64,000 nt of DNA, taken from Thioflexithrix psekupsensis. GTDB taxonomy: Bacteria > Pseudomonadota > Gammaproteobacteria > Beggiatoales > Beggiatoaceae. Below are positions 35,201-44,329 of this stretch, piece by piece. The stretch is taken from assembly GCF_002149925.1 (NCBI RefSeq), contig NZ_MSLT01000006.1, positions 620,001 to 684,000 on the forward strand, in the 5' to 3' direction. The position numbers and the translations under genes were made by a program. Below the pieces are notes generated by a model that did no database searches, was not told the DNA's origin, and was given only the letters and a program-made list of their open reading frames with translations. Positions within the stretch are counted from its first letter, which is position 1. The number at the start of each line of letters is the position of its first letter.

Positions 35201-35242
35201 ATCATCTAATTCGCGGTAATAAGCGTGAATGGTGTGTTGCAT
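32219..35242 (-). CDS. Single-chain restriction-modification enzyme (type IIG/ISP-like)
   Basis: A 1007-residue fused nuclease-methyltransferase. Near the N-terminus, RIDGAVIDRLRLVHG then WWEAKDEKDD give a PD-(D/E)xK-like site (Asp, then E-x-K). The N6-adenine methylase domain starts near residue 300: GIVYTPQEAVRFII, motif I ILDPCTGTGTFIVDLL near 340 and motif IV VIIGNPPYNAK near 445. The C-terminal 450 residues are probably target recognition (RNNYLEKLAKTGQFAF, YRPFIKKWFYFD). It is related to type ISP enzymes such as LlaGI but lacks their helicase domain and is about 550 residues shorter. It appears intact. Confidence 0.87.
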   Translation of the reverse strand: MQHTIHAYYRELDDLRRIAGGENEGNLRRAFENLLKNIAEEHQLIVLAEYPLKKITGNLRIDGAVIDRLRLVHGWWEAKDEKDDLDAEIALKLAKGYPADNIIFEDTRTAVLLQNNQEVFRTPIENAKSFEKLLTHFFDYELPQVQNFRVARDKFLSELPAVSQALIQLLEQAHLNNPQFHQQAQQFLALCQRSIGQNVTQNHVDEMLIQHILTDQIFRAVFPDSNFHRENHLAVSIGELEKYFFRGETRMNLLKHLEPYFAAIRQAAASTVTSQEKQTFLKQVYEDFYTAYNPKDADKLGIVYTPQEAVRFIISGCDWLAREHFDKFLIDKDLDILDPCTGTGTFIVDLLDFWRGQHQDLMRKFAQEVHANEVSILSYYIACLNIEQTFYDITNQWQEFKGLCFVNTLDNVGFEQTHKGGINDLFGSLTDENHLRIQAQNKRKIPVIIGNPPYNAKQENYNFQNANEFYQQIDQRIKDTYIYEGTAQNKIVIYDMYVRFFRWASDRLGEKGIVAFISNSSFIDAKVFDGFRKIVTKEFQEIWIINLKGNARTSGERRKAEGGNVFDDKIRVGVAIYFFVKNPALNGCKIHYLTLDDFLPAVEKRNWLRNNYLEKLAKTGQFAFIRPNAQNLWLNQPTEDWTDYLPIANKDVKTGESEKAVFKLFSSGVKTHRDEWVYDFSKQDLEAKIHYFVDIYQKTLKNSDFKDKFNIKWDAELTSYANRQIDKTFEAEKLIESVYRPFIKKWFYFDKHFNGRTYQWENIVGVNACFENLTITISGGSFSKLFQALAISIVPCLDLLEKTQCLPLYIYAKDGSRQENITDWALNQFRQHYQNTGIEKINIFHYVYAVLHYPAYREKFALNLKQEFPRIPFYADFYKWATWGEKLMNLHVNFEKITPYPFTRIDTPSKTNKVRLKADKTNHLIEIDSETQLKDIPAMAWQYQLGNRSALEWVLDQYKEKTPKDPTIKEKFNTYRFADYKEQVIDLLGKVCAVSVGTVGLIEEIEN

Positions 35243-35286
35243 AAATTGAATTCCTTGATAATTTTTTTGTTAGAATTAGAATTTAT

Positions 35287-35360
35287 CTCGTTCCCACAAG
35301 TTTGTGCGGTCGTGACGCGGCGCGTCTGGACTGCGTTCCTACATGGCATGTAGGAACGAG
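35287..35360. repeat. REP unit between restriction gene and Uma2 gene
   Basis: Contains GACGCGGCGCGTC followed by TGGACTGCGTTCCTACATGG and CATGTAGGAACGAG, the same two-palindrome order as the right-hand REP of the RAYT gene (18547-18592). A half-unit CTCGTTCCCACAAG lies in front of it. Confidence 0.9.
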
Positions 35361-35393
35361 ATAAAAGGGAAAATTCTGTTTAATGAATGACTT

Positions 35394-35978
35394 ATGCGAG
35401 AAACTAAAACCGTGTTAAACGCAATCCAACATAACATGAGCCGCGAAAAATATCTTATTTTAGATCAACAATCTGATCTCAAGCATGAATTTTATCAAGG
35501 CGAAGTTTTTGCCATGTCGGGTGGGACATTCAATCATGCCACTATTGCCAGAAATATATTGGCACAACTATTTGCTCAATTACGCGGTTCCCCTTGTCAG
35601 CCCATGAACAGCGACATGCGCATTCATACGCCTGCGGGTTTGGATACTTATCCTGATATTTCAGTCTATTGCGGAGAACCTGAATTAACAGACAATCAAT
35701 GTTCTTTGTTGAATCCAGTGATAATTATTGAAGTTTTATCGCCTTCGACCCGTAGTTATGATCGGGGTGATAAGTTTATGTTATACCGCTCTATTTCTGT
35801 GTTGCTGGATTATGTTTTAGTCGATTCAGAGCAAGTATTAGTAGAACATTATCGACGCACTGAAAACAACGAATGGATACTACATGAATATCGAGATGTG
35901 CAAGAAAGTGTTTATTTACAGAGTATTAAAGACCATTTATTACTGATAGATATGTATGAATCTGTTAAATTTCCTTAA
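35394..35978 (+). CDS. Uma2 family (DUF820) putative endonuclease
   Basis: A 194-residue PD-(D/E)xK-fold protein. Recognisable: KHEFYQGEVFAMSGGTFNHA near residue 38, then NSDMRIHTPAGLDTYPDISV with the conserved D-x-Y-P-D near 85-92, and IIEVLSPSTRSYDRGDKFML with the E-x-x-S-P-S-T motif. Uma2 genes are numerous in cyanobacteria and large sulfur bacteria; their biological role is unproven. It is expressed away from the restriction gene, with a REP unit between them. Confidence 0.88.
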   Translation: MRETKTVLNAIQHNMSREKYLILDQQSDLKHEFYQGEVFAMSGGTFNHATIARNILAQLFAQLRGSPCQPMNSDMRIHTPAGLDTYPDISVYCGEPELTDNQCSLLNPVIIIEVLSPSTRSYDRGDKFMLYRSISVLLDYVLVDSEQVLVEHYRRTENNEWILHEYRDVQESVYLQSIKDHLLLIDMYESVKFP

Positions 35979-36037
35979 TTTTTGAGGGGCGGTAGAAATG
36001 CAGAAATTCTGAACAATTTTAATGACTTCCCCCATTT

Positions 36038-37447
36038 TCACTTATCAACCTGCAATTTTCTATCTAATGTTTTGCGAGAAATGCCCAAACGTCGGGCTGC
36101 TTCTGATTTATTGCCTTGACAGCGGGATAGCATCCACGTTAAATAACTTTTTTCTAATTCTGATAAAGGCATTTCATGCGCTTGATATTCATCATTAAAA
36201 ACCGTTTTCGCTGCGGTAACTATCGACGGCGATGGGGTAATGCTTTGCGATTCTAAAAAACAATCATCAGGCAATTTTCCGAGTAATAAAGAGCGTTCAA
36301 TAATATTTTTTAATTCCCGCACATTCCCTGGCCAATGATATTGTTGTAATTTAGCCATATCCTGATAACTCAATGGCAATTGCGCCACGCCTAATTGACT
36401 GGCTAAAGTCTCCGAAAAATAACGCGCTAATAATGCCAAATCTTCCAACCGCTCCCGCAACGGTGGCACGGTCAACGTTAAAATATTTAAACGATAAAAT
36501 AAATCTTCGCGGAATTGTCCTGTTTTTACCGCTTCAATTAAGCGTCGATTCGTTGCGGCAATAATTCTGGTATTCACAGGAATTTCTTGATCCGCACCGA
36601 CAGGGCGAATGGTTTTATGTTCTAAAGTGCGCAATAATTTAGTTTGCATGGCCAATGGCATTTCGCCAATTTCGTCTAAAAATAATGTGCCTTGTTGGGC
36701 GTAATGAAATAATCCTTCTCGATGTTGATGCGCATTAGTAAATGCACCGCGTAAATGGCCAAATAATTCGCTTTCTAATAACTCATTAGAAATTGCCCCA
36801 CAATTCACCGCAACAAATGCCCCTGTTCTCTGACTTAATTGATGAATTGCACGCGCCACCAATTCTTTTCCTGTTCCTGTTTCTCCTTCAATTAAAATAG
36901 TCGAAGGAGTTGGCGCAATGCGACGAATCACTTGACATAATTGTTTAATTTTTTCACTCTGTCCCAAAATGCCTTCTAAGCGATAAAAATCCTCCGCTTG
37001 ACGACGCAATAAATAATTTTCTCGTTGCATTGATTGATGTTGCAAATTGCGCTGCACCGCGGCCACAATTTGCGCCATACCAAACGGCTGAATAAAAAAA
37101 TCCACCGCCCCCAAACGCAAAGCCCGCAAAGCCAATTCTACACTGGTATTTGCGGTAGTAAAAATAACAGCGGTATTGATGCCTTGTTCACGCAAATGAT
37201 GCAGCCAATTAATGCCTGTATCGGGTGATTTTTCTTCTAACTCAATTACTATTAAATCAAAATGGTAACGTTTTCTTAATGCCTCAGCCACTTGAATATT
37301 AATAGCGGTTTCTAAAAACGCACATAAAGGATTTAAATGATGTTGTAATAAATGCCGCGTTTCTGCTTCTTGCTGCACTAAAAGAATGGCGAAAGGATAA
37401 GCCTTTTGTTCTGCGGTTTCTAAGGGAGAAAAAGAAGGGGGAGACAT
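36038..37447 (-). CDS. NtrC-family sigma-54 activator with a degenerate receiver
   Basis: A 469-residue bacterial enhancer-binding protein. The receiver fold (residues about 15-140) lacks the phosphorylation site: LLVQQEAE replaces the acidic pair, IVIELEEK has Glu for the acceptor Asp, and FFIQPF has Gln for the conserved Lys. The AAA+ domain (about 160-390) is complete with GETGTGKELVARAIH, LFLDEIGEMP and NVRELKNIIERS, but the sigma-54 contact loop is GAFTNA instead of GAFTGA. A Fis-type HTH ends it (NKSEAARRLGISRKTLDRKL). No histidine kinase is adjacent, so control probably does not go through phosphotransfer. Target genes are unknown. Confidence 0.88.
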   Translation of the reverse strand: MSPPSFSPLETAEQKAYPFAILLVQQEAETRHLLQHHLNPLCAFLETAINIQVAEALRKRYHFDLIVIELEEKSPDTGINWLHHLREQGINTAVIFTTANTSVELALRALRLGAVDFFIQPFGMAQIVAAVQRNLQHQSMQRENYLLRRQAEDFYRLEGILGQSEKIKQLCQVIRRIAPTPSTILIEGETGTGKELVARAIHQLSQRTGAFVAVNCGAISNELLESELFGHLRGAFTNAHQHREGLFHYAQQGTLFLDEIGEMPLAMQTKLLRTLEHKTIRPVGADQEIPVNTRIIAATNRRLIEAVKTGQFREDLFYRLNILTLTVPPLRERLEDLALLARYFSETLASQLGVAQLPLSYQDMAKLQQYHWPGNVRELKNIIERSLLLGKLPDDCFLESQSITPSPSIVTAAKTVFNDEYQAHEMPLSELEKSYLTWMLSRCQGNKSEAARRLGISRKTLDRKLQVDK

Positions 37448-37463
37448 GGCGATTTCTCGTTAA

Positions 37464-37489
37464 TATCCCCACGCCAGCGCATGGGGATA
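37464..37489. terminator. Strong hairpin between dapD and the sigma-54 activator
   Basis: TATCCCCACGC and GCATGGGGATA form a stem in the 60-base gap downstream of dapD and upstream of the activator gene, both on the minus strand. There is no T run after it in the minus direction, so it may reduce rather than stop read-through. Confidence 0.4.
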
Positions 37490-37507
37490 AGGATAAAAAA
37501 ATGAGAC

Positions 37508-38332
37508 TCAAGAAATATTGCGCAATAATTCATTTAAACCGACTTTACCGCGGGTTTTTTCATCAACCTGTTTCACAATCACCGCGCAATATAAACTATA
37601 TTCGCCATTTTCCGACGGTAAATTGCCAGAAACGACCACCGATCCAGGGGGAATATAACCATAAGTAATTTCTTTAGTTTCACGGTTATAAATACGGGTA
37701 CTTTGTCCCAAATAAACACCCATAGAAATCACCGAACCTTCACCGACAATAACCCCTTCAACCACTTCCGAACGCGCACCAATAAAACAATTATCTTCAA
37801 TAATCGTCGGCGTGGCTTGCAACGGTTCTAACACGCCGCCAATCCCCACGCCCCCCGACAAATGCACATTTTTACCAATCTGCGCACATGATCCCACCGT
37901 CGCCCACGTGTCAACCATCGTGCCGCTGTCCACATAAGCCCCAATGTTCACATAAGACGGCATTAACACCACATTAGGCGCGATATACGCCCCATGCCGC
38001 GCCGTCGCAGGCGGCACCACGCGCACGCCACGCTCTTGAAATTCGCGTGAATTCATGTCGGCAAATTTGGAATGCACCTTGTCGTAATAATTGGTAAAAC
38101 CCCCCTTAATAAAATAATTATCCTCAATACGAAATGACAACAATACCGCTTTCTTTAGCCACTCATTAACGATCCATTGTCCTTGCTGTTTCTCTGCCAC
38201 ACGCAATGCACCGCTATCGAGTAAATCCAAGGTTTCATCTACCGCTTCTTTCACCTCCCGACTCACATAACGCGGACTCAATTCATTACGCTGTTCAAAC
38301 GCTTGTTCAATAATCGTTTTTAACTCGTTCAT
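37508..38332 (-). CDS. dapD: Tetrahydrodipicolinate N-succinyltransferase
   Basis: Transfers succinyl from succinyl-CoA to tetrahydrodipicolinate in the lysine/diaminopimelate pathway. The 274-residue protein has the DapD N-terminal helices ([20 protein letters not shown]), the [20 protein letters not shown] entry to the left-handed beta-helix, and hexapeptide turns such as [20 protein letters not shown] and [20 protein letters not shown]. It ends [15 protein letters not shown]. Length matches the family. No other dap gene is adjacent. Confidence 0.97.
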   Translation of the reverse strand: MNELKTIIEQAFEQRNELSPRYVSREVKEAVDETLDLLDSGALRVAEKQQGQWIVNEWLKKAVLLSFRIEDNYFIKGGFTNYYDKVHSKFADMNSREFQERGVRVVPPATARHGAYIAPNVVLMPSYVNIGAYVDSGTMVDTWATVGSCAQIGKNVHLSGGVGIGGVLEPLQATPTIIEDNCFIGARSEVVEGVIVGEGSVISMGVYLGQSTRIYNRETKEITYGYIPPGSVVVSGNLPSENGEYSLYCAVIVKQVDEKTRGKVGLNELLRNIS

Positions 38333-38360
38333 TGTTTTCCCTTTAAAAAAAATTGGAATA

Positions 38361-38391
38361 GAAAATAAAAATCTACGAGAGCAGATTTTAA
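38361..38391 (-). terminator. Rho-independent terminator after maeB
   Basis: Reading the minus strand, AAAATCT and AGATTTT form a stem around a short loop, followed by TTTTTATTTTC. It sits immediately after the maeB stop at 38395. Confidence 0.55.
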
Positions 38392-38394
38392 AAA

Positions 38395-40701
38395 TTAACG
38401 GCTGCCTTCTTTTAAAGACTGGGCATCTACCGCGGCTAAAATACTTAAATTCACCACGCCTCGCGTGGTGACAACGCGACTTAAAATGTGATAAGACTGT
38501 TTCATTCCCAATAAAATAGGGCCAACCGATACGCCATTGGCTAATGCTTTTAAGGCATTAAAAGTAATGCTGGCCGCATCTTGATTGGGCATCACCAATA
38601 AATTGGCCGAGCCGCGTAATGGCGATTTAGGATATAAACGATTGCGAATAGATTCGATTAATGCCGAATCGGTCTGCATTTCCCCATCACATTCTAAATC
38701 AGGCATCATTTGATGAATTAAATGCAAGGCTTGACGCATTTTTAATGCCGACGGCGTATCACTGCTGCCAAAGTTAGAATGGGATACTAAAGCCACTTTA
38801 GGCGTAATTCCCAAACGCATGACTTCATTGGCGGCCATGATGGTCATTTCGGCCAATTGTTGCGCGGTCGGCTCGTAAGTGACTGAGGTATCAAGCACAA
38901 AATAAGTTCCCTCATCTAAAATCAACATTTGCATGGCCGCCGCGCTGGAAACATCATCACGTAAGCCAATCAAATTTAAGCCATTTTTCAAATGCTCCGC
39001 AAAAGAACCCACTGGCCCCGCCAACAAGGCATCCGCTTCACCCAAATGCAGCAACAAAGAGGCAAGAATGGTTGTGTTACTGCGCACCAACACATCTGCT
39101 TCCGCCGGCCAAACACCTCGCCGTCCCATTAAATCATGATATAATTCAGCCAGTTGTGCATGACGATCATAATTTTGCGGATCGATTAAACGAAAATCAA
39201 CATCAGGGCGAATATGTAAACGCAGTTGTTTAATACGCTGACTGATGATTTTATGTCGTCCGACAAGAATCGGTTTAGCGCAACCTTCATCAATCAACAC
39301 TTGTACAGCACGAATGACACGCGGGTCTTCCCCTTCGGAGAAAATTAACCGTTGAGGATTTTCGCGGGCGCGGATAAAAATACCCTTCGTCACGTTGGCC
39401 GAACGGAACATAAATTGCGCTAACCATTGGTTATAACTCTCAAAATCCTTAATGGGTCGCGTGGCCACGCCGCTGTCCATCGCCGCTTTCGCCACAACAG
39501 GCGGCACCACCGCAATCAAACGCGGATCGAACGGTTTGGGAATAATGTAATCCGCACCAAATTCCAACTCCTGCCCCGCATACGCATTGGCTAACACTTC
39601 AGAAGCATCCGCAGAAGCCATATTGGTTTTATCGGTGGTCACCAAATCGGCCAAAGCCCGCACACACGCCAAACGCATTTCCTGATTAATTTGCGTCGCG
39701 CCCACATCTAATGCGCCACGAAAAATAAACGGAAAACATAACACATTATTCACTTGATTTGGATAATCAGATCGCCCCGTGGCAATGATGGCTTTAGGTC
39801 TCACTTTACGCGCTTCTTCCGGCATAATTTCAGGGACAGGATTCGCTAAAGCTAAAATTAACGGTTCTTCAACCATATTATCCAGCATTTCTGGTTTTAA
39901 TACGCCCGCGACCGATAAACCTAAGAAAATATCCGCGCCCGTCAAGGCTTCGCCTAAAGTGCGATGCGGCGTATCAACGGCATATTGGGCTTTGAACGGA
40001 TCCATGTGTTCGCTACGGCCTTGATAAACCACGCCTAAACTGTCAGTAATAATAATATTCTCTTTGGCAATGCCCAAATTCACCAATAAATCCAAACACG
40101 CTAAAGCCGCTGCACCCGCACCTGAAGTGACTAATTTCACTTGATCAATTTGCTTATTTTGCAAACGCAAAGCATTTAAAACCGCCGCCCCCACACAAAT
40201 CGCCGTTCCATGTTGATCATCGTGAAAAACAGGAATGTTCATTCGCTCTTTTAATCGCTGTTCAATAATGAAACATTCTGGCGACTTAATATCTTCTAAA
40301 TTAATCGCGCCAAAAGTCGGTTCTAAACTGGCGATAATATCGATTAATTTTTCGGGGTTTTTCTCACTCACTTCTAAATCGAAAACATCGATTCCCGCGA
40401 ATTTTTTAAATAAAACCGCTTTGCCTTCCATGACGGGTTTTGCCGCTAAGGGGCCAATATCGCCCAAACCCAACACCGCAGTGCCATTACTGATCACCGC
40501 GACTAAATTGGCGCGTGCGGTGACGGTCGCGGCTTCACGCGGATCGCGTACAATTTCCCGACACGCCGCAGCCACCCCCGGCGAATAAGCCAATGCCAAA
40601 TCGCGTTGATTGGCTAAGGGTTTGGTGGCTTGAATTTCTAATTTACCGGGCTTGGGATTGCGGTGATAATACAGTGCATCCGCACTTAAATCGTCGGACA
40701 T
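38395..40701 (-). CDS. maeB: NADP-type malic enzyme with phosphotransacetylase domain
   Basis: Oxidative decarboxylation of malate to pyruvate in the cytoplasm. The 768-residue protein joins a malic enzyme half (residues about 1-420) to a phosphate acetyltransferase-like half (about 430-768), the MaeB plan. Seen: [67 protein letters not shown] and [14 protein letters not shown]; then [20 protein letters not shown] and [14 protein letters not shown] in the second half. ATG 40701 has AAGGAG just upstream, better than the GTG two codons before it. Confidence 0.95.
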   Translation of the reverse strand: MSDDLSADALYYHRNPKPGKLEIQATKPLANQRDLALAYSPGVAAACREIVRDPREAATVTARANLVAVISNGTAVLGLGDIGPLAAKPVMEGKAVLFKKFAGIDVFDLEVSEKNPEKLIDIIASLEPTFGAINLEDIKSPECFIIEQRLKERMNIPVFHDDQHGTAICVGAAVLNALRLQNKQIDQVKLVTSGAGAAALACLDLLVNLGIAKENIIITDSLGVVYQGRSEHMDPFKAQYAVDTPHRTLGEALTGADIFLGLSVAGVLKPEMLDNMVEEPLILALANPVPEIMPEEARKVRPKAIIATGRSDYPNQVNNVLCFPFIFRGALDVGATQINQEMRLACVRALADLVTTDKTNMASADASEVLANAYAGQELEFGADYIIPKPFDPRLIAVVPPVVAKAAMDSGVATRPIKDFESYNQWLAQFMFRSANVTKGIFIRARENPQRLIFSEGEDPRVIRAVQVLIDEGCAKPILVGRHKIISQRIKQLRLHIRPDVDFRLIDPQNYDRHAQLAELYHDLMGRRGVWPAEADVLVRSNTTILASLLLHLGEADALLAGPVGSFAEHLKNGLNLIGLRDDVSSAAAMQMLILDEGTYFVLDTSVTYEPTAQQLAEMTIMAANEVMRLGITPKVALVSHSNFGSSDTPSALKMRQALHLIHQMMPDLECDGEMQTDSALIESIRNRLYPKSPLRGSANLLVMPNQDAASITFNALKALANGVSVGPILLGMKQSYHILSRVVTTRGVVNLSILAAVDAQSLKEGSR

Positions 40702-40784
40702 GATCACTCCTTTAGGGTGTCCTTTTTTTTGGGGGGTTATGCTTCTCGACTTGATTCAGGGTTCAGGTCGTTGTGCTTATTCTA

Positions 40785-41474
40785 CTATGGCAACAGTAAA
40801 ATCGTCACTTGTCGTTGTCCCATTTGACCACGCGGTGCGACAGCAGAAAGCGGCCGCGCACCTAATCCAGTGGCCAGTAATCGCCGTGATTCTACGCCGC
40901 GTTCAACCAATTCATACAATACCGCATCCGCCAAACGCTGCGACACACCGCGTAAATAATCGGCACTGCCCACATCATTCACAATGGCTTCAATTTTGCC
41001 TTGGCGGTGCGGATATTGACGGAATAACTCCGCAATTTTCTGCATAAAAGCGGCTTGATTCGTGGCCACGCGCATTCGATCTCCAGAAAAATAACGCTCG
41101 TCTAAGGTAATTAACAAGCCTTCTGGTGTTTGTTGAGGAGTCAAAACGACAGAAGAAGTGGACGCAGCGGAAACGGGTTTTTTTCCTGTGGTTTTTGGCG
41201 TATTTTTTTGTGTTGGAGCGGGTTTTGTGGCGGGGTATTGTAGTGGTTTTGGCGGTGCGACTGCTGGGTTGTCTGCGGGCGAGGATGTCGCCGTAGAAGA
41301 ATACGATTGCATGGATGTCTGGGTGGACACTTCAGGCGTAGGCAACGGCTCGCTTATCGCACGCGAGTCAATCTCAGGAGATGTGGCGCATCCTGTGATA
41401 TTTAATACAAAAATTAAACCCAATAAGCCAAATAGACTAAAATAATTGGATAAAAACCATCGAGATCGTCCCAT
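40785..41474 (-). CDS. OmpA-like outer-membrane lipoprotein
   Basis: About 229 residues. ATG 41474 begins a signal (GRSRWFLSNYFSLFGLLGLI) with a lipobox NITGC, then a long low-complexity linker rich in Pro, Thr, Ser and Ala. The C-terminal domain is OmpA-like: VLTPQQTPEGLLITLDERYF, GKIEAIVNDVGSADYLRGVS, SQRLADAVLYELVERGVESR and LLATGLGARPL. Such proteins tie the outer membrane to peptidoglycan. The usual D...R peptidoglycan-binding pair is not fully clear, so the OmpA label is by overall pattern. Confidence 0.72.
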   Translation of the reverse strand: MGRSRWFLSNYFSLFGLLGLIFVLNITGCATSPEIDSRAISEPLPTPEVSTQTSMQSYSSTATSSPADNPAVAPPKPLQYPATKPAPTQKNTPKTTGKKPVSAASTSSVVLTPQQTPEGLLITLDERYFSGDRMRVATNQAAFMQKIAELFRQYPHRQGKIEAIVNDVGSADYLRGVSQRLADAVLYELVERGVESRRLLATGLGARPLSAVAPRGQMGQRQVTILLLP

Positions 41475-41637
41475 GATCGGATTCCTTCTATTTAAAATAA
41501 ATCTAAAGTCATGTGAATGGTCAGCCAAGCAGCGTATCATTAGCGCATTCTTCATTATTGTGATTGCACAGATGAATTTCTGGCTTTAAACCCTTTTTAT
41601 TCATGCCGTAAATGAGCGGACAACGAGAATTATTTTT

Positions 41638-44211
41638 ATGAAACAACAATGGCATTTCAGCATTTATTTTTTATTGCTATGGCAATGCAATCCATTAAGT
41701 CCATTTCAATCTGTCGCTCACGCGCAAATCAGTACCGATGGTAGTTTAGGCCAAGCGAGTCTGTTGACGGGGCCTGATTATCAGATCGGTGCAGAATTAG
41801 GACAACAGTATGGTACACATTTATTTCACAGCTTCCAAGTTTTTAATATCAATGCGGGAGAATCGGTTACATTTTCAGGGGCAAATGAATTAACCGATGT
41901 TATCGCTCGCATTACGGGAGGAGAAACTTCAGTGATTAATGGTCAATTACGCAGTACCATTCCTGAAGCTGATTTATATTTGCTTAATCCGTCGGGTTTT
42001 TTATTTGGGCCGCAAGCGCGTTTGGATGTGTTGGGTGGATTTCATGTCAGTACGGCGGATTATTTGCGTTTTGCGGATAATAGCCGTTTTTACGCCCATT
42101 TGGGAGAAAAAAGTCAATTCACCACGGCATCATTGGAGTCTTTTGGTTTCTTAGGAAAATCGGCTTATATTGACTTTGTCGGCAGTCAATTAGAAGTCGC
42201 ACCAGAACACACTTTATCCGTGATTGGTGGCGAAATTACTGCCCAATCGGGTGGTTTATTGCGTTCTGCTTCGGGACGGTTAAATATTGCGGCGACGCAA
42301 GGAAAAGGTGAAGTCACGCCAATGGCTGATGATTTACAATTAACGACAGGTAATAGTTTGTTATTATTAAATAATAGCCGTTTGGAAACAGATGATTTTG
42401 TGCCAGATTCCAGCCGAGAATGGGGAACGGCGGTGGCTTATATTCGTGCTGGAGATATTGTTATGGAAAATCAAGCCGTTATTGGTGGTGGGACTTTGAT
42501 TCCTGAGAAGATAGGGCAGAAAATTGATATTCGGGCAGATTCTTTAACTTTATCAGGTTTCAGTCGCATTTTAAATATTTCAGAACAGCAAGGCGGCCGT
42601 GCGGGCGATATGGTGCTGGATGTGGCTGAAAAGATTGCATTAAGCGATGGACGCAATGTGAATAATGCTTATCAAGGCACGCGCTTATCGGCTTCCACAT
42701 TTAGCGGTGCGGATGGTGGAAATATTGTCATTAAAACCAAAAACTTAACCGTCGATAACGGCGCACGCATTGAATCACAAACAGATCGCGGTGTCGGTGT
42801 GGGCGGTCAAATTCTCATCCACGCCGAACACGTCACGGTACAAGGTGTCAGTGCCGACGGAGTACGTAGTCGAATCAGCACCGACAGTTTCTCTAAGCAA
42901 GGCGGTGCGGCAGGCGCAGTACAATTAGAAGTCGAGAATTTAGAATTACTAGAAGGGGGCGTGGTGAGTTCTTTTTCTCGCTCTGCGGGCGATGGTGGCA
43001 TGATTTATTTGAAAGCTAAAGAAAAAATTCAAGTTCGCGGCGCAACCGCCGGCGAAAACCCACAGCCCAGTGCGATTTTAGCCACTTCTGAAGTGCAGGG
43101 TCACAGTGGTGATATTGTGATTCAGGCTGAGGATTTATACGTCTTAGATGGCGGCCAAATTTCTACGGCAACGGGTGGATTGGGGCAAGGCGGCACCATT
43201 AGTATTTCACTTACAGGTGATTTATGGTTACAAGGGGAAAATGCAAAAGGGGAAACAAGTAATATTAATGCCAGCGGTCAGTATTCTCCTTCATTTTTGA
43301 GTCGTTTTATTCCCACCGAAGAACAAGCGGGACAATCGGGTGATATTATCGTCACGGCGAAACGGCTGGTGATGCGTGGGGGCGCGCAAATAAGTAACAC
43401 AATTGAAACCAACGGCCAAGCGGGTGATATTGTGATTCGGGTGGATGATAATGTGTCGATTGTGGGAAAAAATAGCCTAACTAATTCATTTAGCAGCATT
43501 AGTAGCGATTCGGGAACAGACACCAGCGCGGGCGAAGGCATGGCAGGAAATATTGTGTTAGTGGCTTATCGTCTTTCTTTGCGCGATCAAGCGGCTATCA
43601 CCACCAAAGCCAACACCGCCGACGGTGGTAGTATTTCGATAACAACCAACAGTTTAACCACGTTACGCGACAGCCGAATTTCTACCAGTGTGGGCGACAG
43701 TGTGGGCAGTGGGGGAAATATTGTGTTAAATCCGTTATTTCTGGTGTTAGACAACAGTCCTGTGATTGCGCGAGCGGTGGGCGGCCCCGGCGGTAATATT
43801 CAAATTGCCACATTGGGCGTATATCGTTTTCCGCTTGAGACCACCTCACCGATTGATGCCAGTTCACAACGCAATGTGGATGGTGTCGTTTCCATTCGCA
43901 CGCCTGAAATTAATTTAAGTGATGGATTAGTCGTGTTATCCAGCCAATTTTTCAGCGCGGAAGAGAGTTTACAACCTGCTTGTTATGCGCGATTGGCGGA
44001 ACATTTAAGCAGTTTGGTGGTGAAAGACCGCGAGGGCTTTTCTACCTTAGGCAGTCGGGATTTAATTCCTAGCGGAATACTTCCTGTGGGCGTGGTGACT
44101 TCTGCTATTTCTGCCGCTCACGCCGATTCTGTACCGGAAACAGGTATGACAGGAATGTTGTTGGCGTATGCAGATTTAGCGCAATTGGGTTGTGAACGGG
44201 AAAAAATGTAA
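41638..44211 (+). CDS. Filamentous haemagglutinin-type exoprotein (TpsA-like)
   Basis: An 857-residue secreted protein. After a signal peptide (cleavage near VAHAQIST) comes the haemagglutination-activity/TPS domain (about 30-270): QYGTHLFHSFQVFNINAGES, VTFSGANELTDVIARITGGE, then LLNPSGFLFGPQARLDVLGG. The rest is right-handed beta-helix with repeated GGxIxI and GAxIxS patterns (DGGQISTATGGLGQGGTISI, GGSISITTNSL). A C-terminal Cys-containing tail follows (LQPACYARLAEHL). Two-partner secretion normally needs a TpsB pore, which is not in this window. Close relatives abound in cyanobacteria and Beggiatoa-like bacteria. Confidence 0.88.
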   Translation: MKQQWHFSIYFLLLWQCNPLSPFQSVAHAQISTDGSLGQASLLTGPDYQIGAELGQQYGTHLFHSFQVFNINAGESVTFSGANELTDVIARITGGETSVINGQLRSTIPEADLYLLNPSGFLFGPQARLDVLGGFHVSTADYLRFADNSRFYAHLGEKSQFTTASLESFGFLGKSAYIDFVGSQLEVAPEHTLSVIGGEITAQSGGLLRSASGRLNIAATQGKGEVTPMADDLQLTTGNSLLLLNNSRLETDDFVPDSSREWGTAVAYIRAGDIVMENQAVIGGGTLIPEKIGQKIDIRADSLTLSGFSRILNISEQQGGRAGDMVLDVAEKIALSDGRNVNNAYQGTRLSASTFSGADGGNIVIKTKNLTVDNGARIESQTDRGVGVGGQILIHAEHVTVQGVSADGVRSRISTDSFSKQGGAAGAVQLEVENLELLEGGVVSSFSRSAGDGGMIYLKAKEKIQVRGATAGENPQPSAILATSEVQGHSGDIVIQAEDLYVLDGGQISTATGGLGQGGTISISLTGDLWLQGENAKGETSNINASGQYSPSFLSRFIPTEEQAGQSGDIIVTAKRLVMRGGAQISNTIETNGQAGDIVIRVDDNVSIVGKNSLTNSFSSISSDSGTDTSAGEGMAGNIVLVAYRLSLRDQAAITTKANTADGGSISITTNSLTTLRDSRISTSVGDSVGSGGNIVLNPLFLVLDNSPVIARAVGGPGGNIQIATLGVYRFPLETTSPIDASSQRNVDGVVSIRTPEINLSDGLVVLSSQFFSAEESLQPACYARLAEHLSSLVVKDREGFSTLGSRDLIPSGILPVGVVTSAISAAHADSVPETGMTGMLLAYADLAQLGCEREKM

Positions 44212-44215
44212 TCTC

Positions 44216-44258
44216 ATTCATCTCGCTCCAAAGTAGCACGCTTAGGAACGAGATGAAT
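44216..44258. repeat. Inverted repeat after the exoprotein gene (half-REP like)
   Basis: ATTCATCTCG...CTCC on the left and GGAACGAGATGAAT on the right form a 10-plus-4-bp stem around a 15-base loop containing GTAGCACGC. It shares the CGTTCC/GGAACGAG core with the REP family and could also act as a transcription terminator. Confidence 0.6.
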
Positions 44259-44329
44259 AAAAACAATCAGATTATTTTTGTTGAATTACTTATTATTGTG
44301 GTAATATCGTAAAGAGGTTTTAACATGGC

